This document shows positions 58,937-64,000 of a DNA stretch of 64,000 bases, piece by piece (position 1 is the stretch's first letter; each line of letters opens with the position of its first letter). The stretch is from assembly GCF_001039355.2 (NCBI RefSeq), contig NW_019775884.1, forward strand, positions 62,001-126,000, read 5' to 3'. This DNA is from Lingula anatina (lineage: Eukaryota > Brachiopoda > Lingulata > Lingulida > Lingulidae). A program made the translations under genes and the position numbers. The notes beneath the pieces were generated by a model. That model had not been told where the DNA came from. It saw only the letters and a list, made by a program, of their open reading frames with translations, and searched no databases.

Positions 58937-60311
58937 AAATAAATAAATAAATAAATAAATAAATAAAAGTAGCTGTACGTTGAATATATCTATATGACAG
59001 AAAACTGTTGTCTAACTATGGGTGCAACTGGATAGACCATCGATCTAACTCTGCGGGGGATTCTCCCTAAGTGCAATCACTGTACTCGGCTTAAATATCT
59101 GACATGCCTTCTTGAGTTGGGTAATTAACTAATTAACTAACTACAGAAGGAGGCGTGTCAGAAAAATTAAGCTGATTACACTGAATGTACTTTATCAAGA
59201 ATCCCCAGCAGAGTAACGTTGATCCAGTTGAAACGATGTTGGAATCTGAACGTGGTCTATGATCCAAACCCAGCTTGTAGTAATTCAATAATAAAGAAAA
59301 CCTATGGTCTAAAGTAATGTATATTTCCTATAACGAAAAAACATTCCCTCATGACTTCCTCTAGGATCAAAGTTCACTAAATTATCGGTTGTTAAGTTGA
59401 GGTCCAATCTAGACTTTAAAAAAGGGTTTCTTTGTGAAGTTTCTTTGGTTGTCAGCCATATGGATTAATTACGTTTTCACGTGGGCAGATATACAGCCAG
59501 CTGAGAGACCCCCTTCCCTCTCCATAATGTTTAAACGGAACCATTATATTATTTGCTGATATTTCATGTCAGCGACCTGAATATAAATTACAACACTGCA
59601 GGGTTGGCAAGTTTATAATCATCTTTAAATTGAAGTTAATCACGAGAGAAGGGATTAAAATTAGAAGCAAATCTCCTCGAACCAATACGTACAAATAACA
59701 GATTGTCCACCAGGGAAAGTTTGGTAAGAAAATAAATACTAATGGCGATGCAAGAATGACAGATACATCTCGGACTCGTGTGATACAATTTGGTGTTTGA
59801 TCATTCCCATGTAATATTATATTGATATACTTATATTACCACATCAAGGGTAGAAGGCTCGGGTCAGCCCTAGGCTTGAACGTTATTTACCCTCAGTTCA
59901 ATGTATTCATGTTGAGAGCGACATAGGCCAAAATATACATGTCTAATAACTACGTATTTTTTTTAATTAAAATAGATAACCTATATATAACATATATAAC
60001 ATATATAACAATACGAATATATTCTGGTACAGTGCGCCGTCAGAAGAATCTTCAGTCCAAGTCTCAATATACCCATATATATATTATTTTGATTAAGTAA
60101 TTTAATTAAAGGCCACGTCACAATTAACGTGCGGTATTCAGGTTCCCATATATTTCCCATAAAGCAGGGCTATTACCTGAGATTCAGGGAGATAAGCCGG
60201 GTGACTGCCCGGACACGTACCGCCTCAGTGTCTGTCTGATGTAGCCAGTGTGAAAAAAAACGTTGAAAAAATTAAAATCCACAACGGTGACTGTCTCCTC
60301 GGCAAGTTATA

Positions 60312-60487
60312 CAGGCCCGTAGCCAGGGGCGGTTCGGGGGGTTCGGGGGTTCGAAAGAACCTCCCCTTTTGCTGGGAAAAGGTCCACTCTGGGTAAAATT
60401 TGATGTAGGTACATGTAGTTTTTATGGGAAAAGGGCCACTTTTTCAGAAAAAGAACCCCCCTTTTGAAATTGCTGGCTACGGGCCTG
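60312..60487. mobile_element. Short foldback element with 5-bp target duplication
   Basis: Ends CAGGCCCGTAGCCAG and CTGGCTACGGGCCTG, perfect 15-bp inverted ends. TTATA flanks both sides (60307-60311 and 60488-60492). The inside has two related arms (AAAGAACCTCCCCTTTTG.. and AAAAGAACCCCCCTTTTG..; GGGAAAAGG.CCACT twice). No coding capacity. Confidence 0.88.
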
Positions 60488-60517
60488 TTATAGAAACCTC
60501 AGTAACCAACCTGGTTA

Positions 60518-60524
<7 letters not shown>

Positions 60525-60558
<34 letters not shown>
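60525..60558. repeat. (GA)n microsatellite
   Basis: About 17 GA units. Confidence 0.95.
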
Positions 60559-60561
<3 letters not shown>

Positions 60562-61146
60562 ACCAAACAGAGACTGGACAACTTCTACATTGTATCAAAG
60601 AGATATCGTATCACAAAGAGTGAAATATGCCTCATGGTCCAGTTGTTCCCTGATATCATCTTGAGAAATTAGATGTAACACCTCCAATAATAAAGGACAG
60701 ATGAAAACAATTACAATCCTCAGAGAAAAAAACTGTCTTTGAGTATATCAAATTAAGAAGTTGGTAAGGGATTCGATTGGCGATAATAAAGTTTATTTTT
60801 AATATAATTTGATAGGAAGGGAAATTAAAACAATCAGAACTTAATGTTGTGGTGCTAAAGTAAGCGCGCTGTTTGCACTTCCTATAGTATGCCGTGTCTC
60901 ACTGCCGTACTGGAGATTGTTTTTATTCGATAACACCTACACCCTCCTCCTACCCCCCCCCCACCCACCCACCGCCAGGCTCCCTCTTCCCAACCCCTGT
61001 CCCAGTTATGTATAAAATTTCTTAAGGAAGATTACAGACAGAATAACGCTGAAGGAACATTTATGTACATCATTTGATATATTTATTATTTCCTCGTGTT
61101 TCATGTTTGACAATGTAAAAAATTATATCAACCATGTAAGAGACGT

Positions 61147-61281
61147 TAGGGGGTAATTATCGTGATTCGGTAGGCGTGACAGACATATAAGCCGGTTATT
61201 TTTGATAGCAATCTAGTGAGACTCCCCAGGGAGTAAGGTCGATCCAGATGGATCGATCTACAGTAGGCATGGGAAACCAGT
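61147..61281. mobile_element. MITE, family M1, right half only
   Basis: Starts in the core (GGGGGTAATTATCG) and continues GGCGTGACAGACATATAAGC, ATAGCAATCTAGTGAGACTC, CCCAGGGAGTAAGGTCGATCC, AGATGGATCGATCTA, ending GGCATGGGAAACC. The left half is missing. Confidence 0.8.
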
Positions 61282-64000
61282 CTAACTCTATTTATGTACG
61301 TACATGCACTATTAGGAGTCAGGGCTTAACCAGACATTTGAATATTGTCCGCACAGATTTTCAAATTCCCTAAATGTAGAATTACACTACAGATGAGGGC
61401 AGCCTAATCTATGCATGTATGTCCTATACAGCATTGCTTAGTTCTCACTAGTAATAAAAACCATCACTTAAAGTTTTTAAAGAGATTTTATTAAAGATAT
61501 TTTTTAAAAATATCCCGCGATTTAAAAAATTTCCAGTATATAAATTCACCCAGAACTGTATAGGCCTGTTTATTTAACTAGGGGCTTACTTAGACATAAA
61601 CTTTGGCCAGTGTACGAAGCGCAGATTATGCCTGCTTGCTTGTATCGAGCTAAATTCTGAGTAAGGATGCGGTGCTGTGGTTTGATGTGAAATACTGATC
61701 GTGACGGCGAATAGATTTGTCTTCGTGTTGGAGAAACAGTAATAATTCATTGGAAAGATATAATACATATATTTCAATTACACTCTTAAGAAGATGATCA
61801 GAGAGGCCATACCGCCTCCGGATATTGTACATCATATAAGGTTTGCTGTGTTAGCTGTGATTGTGTTCGGTGTGTATCGTGTGTGTTCGTATGTGTACGT
61901 GGAGGTCACGGGTTGAAAGACCGCGCCCCATAAAATTTGATTTCCACCTGAATGTCGGACGGAGATGCAGGTTGAATAACTGAAATAGCTATTCCAGTGA
62001 TCTTGCAGGTAAGTTTAACTATATTTAATAAAGGACCAATCCATAGTTTAAATTCATACATTTCTAAATTTATATATTTATTTTTATGGTGTTTTTGTCA
62101 TTGTTATATTTTTATTTCTTTGTTCTGTCTTTCCTGTCTTTCGTCAGTGTAAAGTTTGTTAATGTAATTGTTTAAAATTAATTTGTTTATATTGATCTTG
62201 CAGATATTTGGAGATATTTGGATATATTTGAATAATAACAATAAAGAAACATCAACCCGAGCTATCGGTCTGTTACATCATACTGGAGTAAGCAAAACCA
62301 AGAAAAAAAGGAACACTGCCACCAGTCTTGTGCTTGACAAGCTCTATAAAATATGCAAAAAAATGCGAAAAAACGTAACTGTAAAAATGGTCCATTCAAG
62401 CCGATTTTCGAATTGACGAGTATTTTCCTAACATTGATCACTCCTGTGATTTTCTAGACAATAAGCCTATTGGTTTTCCTTGAAATGTGTTACCAGTGTT
62501 GCATATATGCTGACAAAAGAGAAAATCTGGGGGCAACACTGGGCATATCTCTGCTATGAGGAGCAAGGAAAGAATGTGAAAACCGTTACGGATATGTTGT
62601 AGGACTGTAGGATGCGTAAGACCAGATGAAAACGAGGAGTTGAATAGTGACTTCCAACTGGGTATTTCTACAGAGTGATCTTTAAACTGCGCATCCTGTT
62701 GTTGTGTGCAAGGGTGGTTTTCGCCGTTAAATGTGAGAAAATAAACCTTGCTTTGTTGATATCTGTTCTGATTAACTTGAAAGTAAGTTACTAATGCAAA
62801 AGTGTGGGATAACTGTGAGTGAGAAAGCCGAGGGTTTGTGATCGTAAGTAGGTTTTTCCTCCTCTCTAGTCATCTGGCTCCATTGGCTATTTTTGAATTA
62901 CTAGGAAAAGAAGTGGATGGACTAGTGTTTTGATATTCCTGTCCTTTGAGTTGAAATAGCTGAGCATGAAAAGGGGGTATGTTAACACCAGCCCCGCTTT
63001 ATGATACCTTAAGTTTGAAAACTATGAACGACCTGGATACAGCGTTGACAGATTTTTCGGATAAGATTTCTTACCTTTCTCCTTCTTCTGACTCTTTTCT
63101 TGTACTTTCTACCTCTCTTTCTCTGCGTTGACTTCACGAGTTGACACCACGGAAACTGGAAATATTCTGCTTACGGTCCCTCTTCTGTGTTTATATCACG
63201 TGTCTTGAACCAATGGTCTCATTGGCTGGAAGGTCAAATTGATTGACACTGCATGGCTACCAGAAGTGCTGCATTTGTGCTTACCCCATATTGTATATCT
63301 TCCTGCTCGTTGGTGCCAGTCAGCCGGATGTGCATCTGTACAATCTTTTGCGCGCTTGTTAAAGAACGAATACGTTTGATTACAAACCAATTTATTTCAT
63401 GCAAACGATAAATTTGTTTTTACTCCTCCCGGAAATTATACAACGCGCGGGACATACTGGTTTCGCTTAAATCACAACTTGTGGCTGACATTCCATTCAT
63501 CAACGTACACAGGTACATTGGTGATTTTAATCATAATTTAATCAAAATTTGTTTCCAAAATGTATTAATCCTTAAATGCCGTTCACATTGCTTCGAATGA
63601 ACTTAACATACAGACTAAAGAGTCCTTGGCATACAATGATATGTGTGGTGTCTGGCAAGAAATTATGCAAAACCCCCGCCGTAGGTTTCAAAGGAGTGCC
63701 TTTAGAGCTTTACGTCCAAGAGTCGACTTACATGTACATGTACAATGAACCAAGTCGGCTTAAGTCGGTTTAAGCCTTAGTAAAGCAAGTATCTTGTTTA
63801 TCATTTAAACGAGAAGGGAACCCCTGTGATGAAAACCACAAGTGCATTATATAAAATATTAATTTATTGGTATTATGTTTAAATTAAAGCTTGCTCTTCA
63901 TGATTTTTCATGAGGTAACATCAGTGATGACGTCAATTTCTGCCATTTTTGTTTAAAACAAAAGGATAAATAATCAAACCATAGCTGTTCCTATTGTTGC
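61282..64000. other. Non-coding stretch to the window end
   Basis: No gene can be supported. A GCAG|GTAAGT near 62006-62014 would make a good splice donor and could end an untranslated first exon of a gene beyond the window. The ORF 62168-62416 after it has no recognisable domain. Confidence 0.45.

Larger units (their letters stand above)
57023..60041. other. 1.1-kb gap-flanking duplication with allelic differences
   Basis: The sequence from the (AAAT)n run to GCGCCGTCA (about 57023-58159) recurs after a 777-N gap (58160-58936) at 58937-60041. The copies differ by single bases and small indels, for example a block near 57605 that is shorter near 59510, and TTACCAAACTTTT missing from the second. 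That is the level expected of two haplotypes. No gene is recognisable in either copy. Confidence 0.9.

Noticed and set aside
58056-58946. 296-aa reading frame
   Set aside because: It is almost entirely N; the frame is an artefact of the gap.
62168-62416. 82-aa ORF after a candidate acceptor
   Set aside because: Lysine/asparagine-rich translation of AT-rich DNA with no family resemblance; not enough to call a gene.

Overview
This window is intron-bearing animal nuclear DNA. It is AT-rich, with GT/AG introns, AATAAA poly(A) signals, a LINE of the L1/Tx1 type, Tc1/mariner elements and many small non-autonomous DNA transposons. The protein families present are an SRCR/EGF/MAM mosaic, CARD plus B-box plus NHL, NB-ARC plus TPR, and cytochrome b561. 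Together with the density of MITEs they suggest a marine invertebrate such as a lophotrochozoan or a basal deuterostome. I cannot name the species. Nothing suggests bacteria, a plasmid or a phage: there are no operons, CRISPR arrays or Shine-Dalgarno-led ORFs.

Layout. 1-4.8 kb is non-coding with microsatellites and one MITE relic. 4.98-5.41 kb (minus) encodes a small secreted cysteine-rich protein. 5.63-7.27 kb is a dead Tc1 element with a second MITE nested inside it. 7.8-17.3 kb is a decayed L1/Tx1-type LINE (ORF1, endonuclease, reverse transcriptase) broken by at least three later insertions, two of which have recoverable target sites. 17.3-18.4 kb (minus) is another dead Tc1-like transposase. 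18.6-19.1 kb is a relic of an NLR-like locus.

21.5-27.1 kb (minus) is an immune-type locus. A CARD exon splices in frame to a B-box/coiled-coil/NHL exon. Further downstream lies a large NB-ARC plus TPR exon whose splice phase is also compatible with the same CARD exon. 27.3-36.8 kb is mostly transposon debris plus a large assembly duplication. 37.0-50.8 kb (plus) is a 20-exon gene for a secreted protein of about 872 aa: signal peptide, EGF, SRCR, EGF, MAM, SRCR, EGF, SRCR and three EGF. 51.8-54.1 kb (minus) is a four-exon cytochrome b561 gene, convergent with it. 54.2-64 kb holds no gene I can support.

Two themes run through the window. First, one MITE family with palindromic GATCGATC near its ends occurs about ten times. 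Second, five of the seven N-gaps are flanked on both sides by the same sequence, so several apparent duplications are assembly or haplotype artefacts. The host genes do not form one pathway. The CARD/B-box/NHL protein and the NB-ARC/TPR protein look like cytosolic innate-immune components, the SRCR/EGF/MAM protein like an extracellular recognition or matrix protein, and cytochrome b561 like a transmembrane ascorbate-dependent electron carrier.
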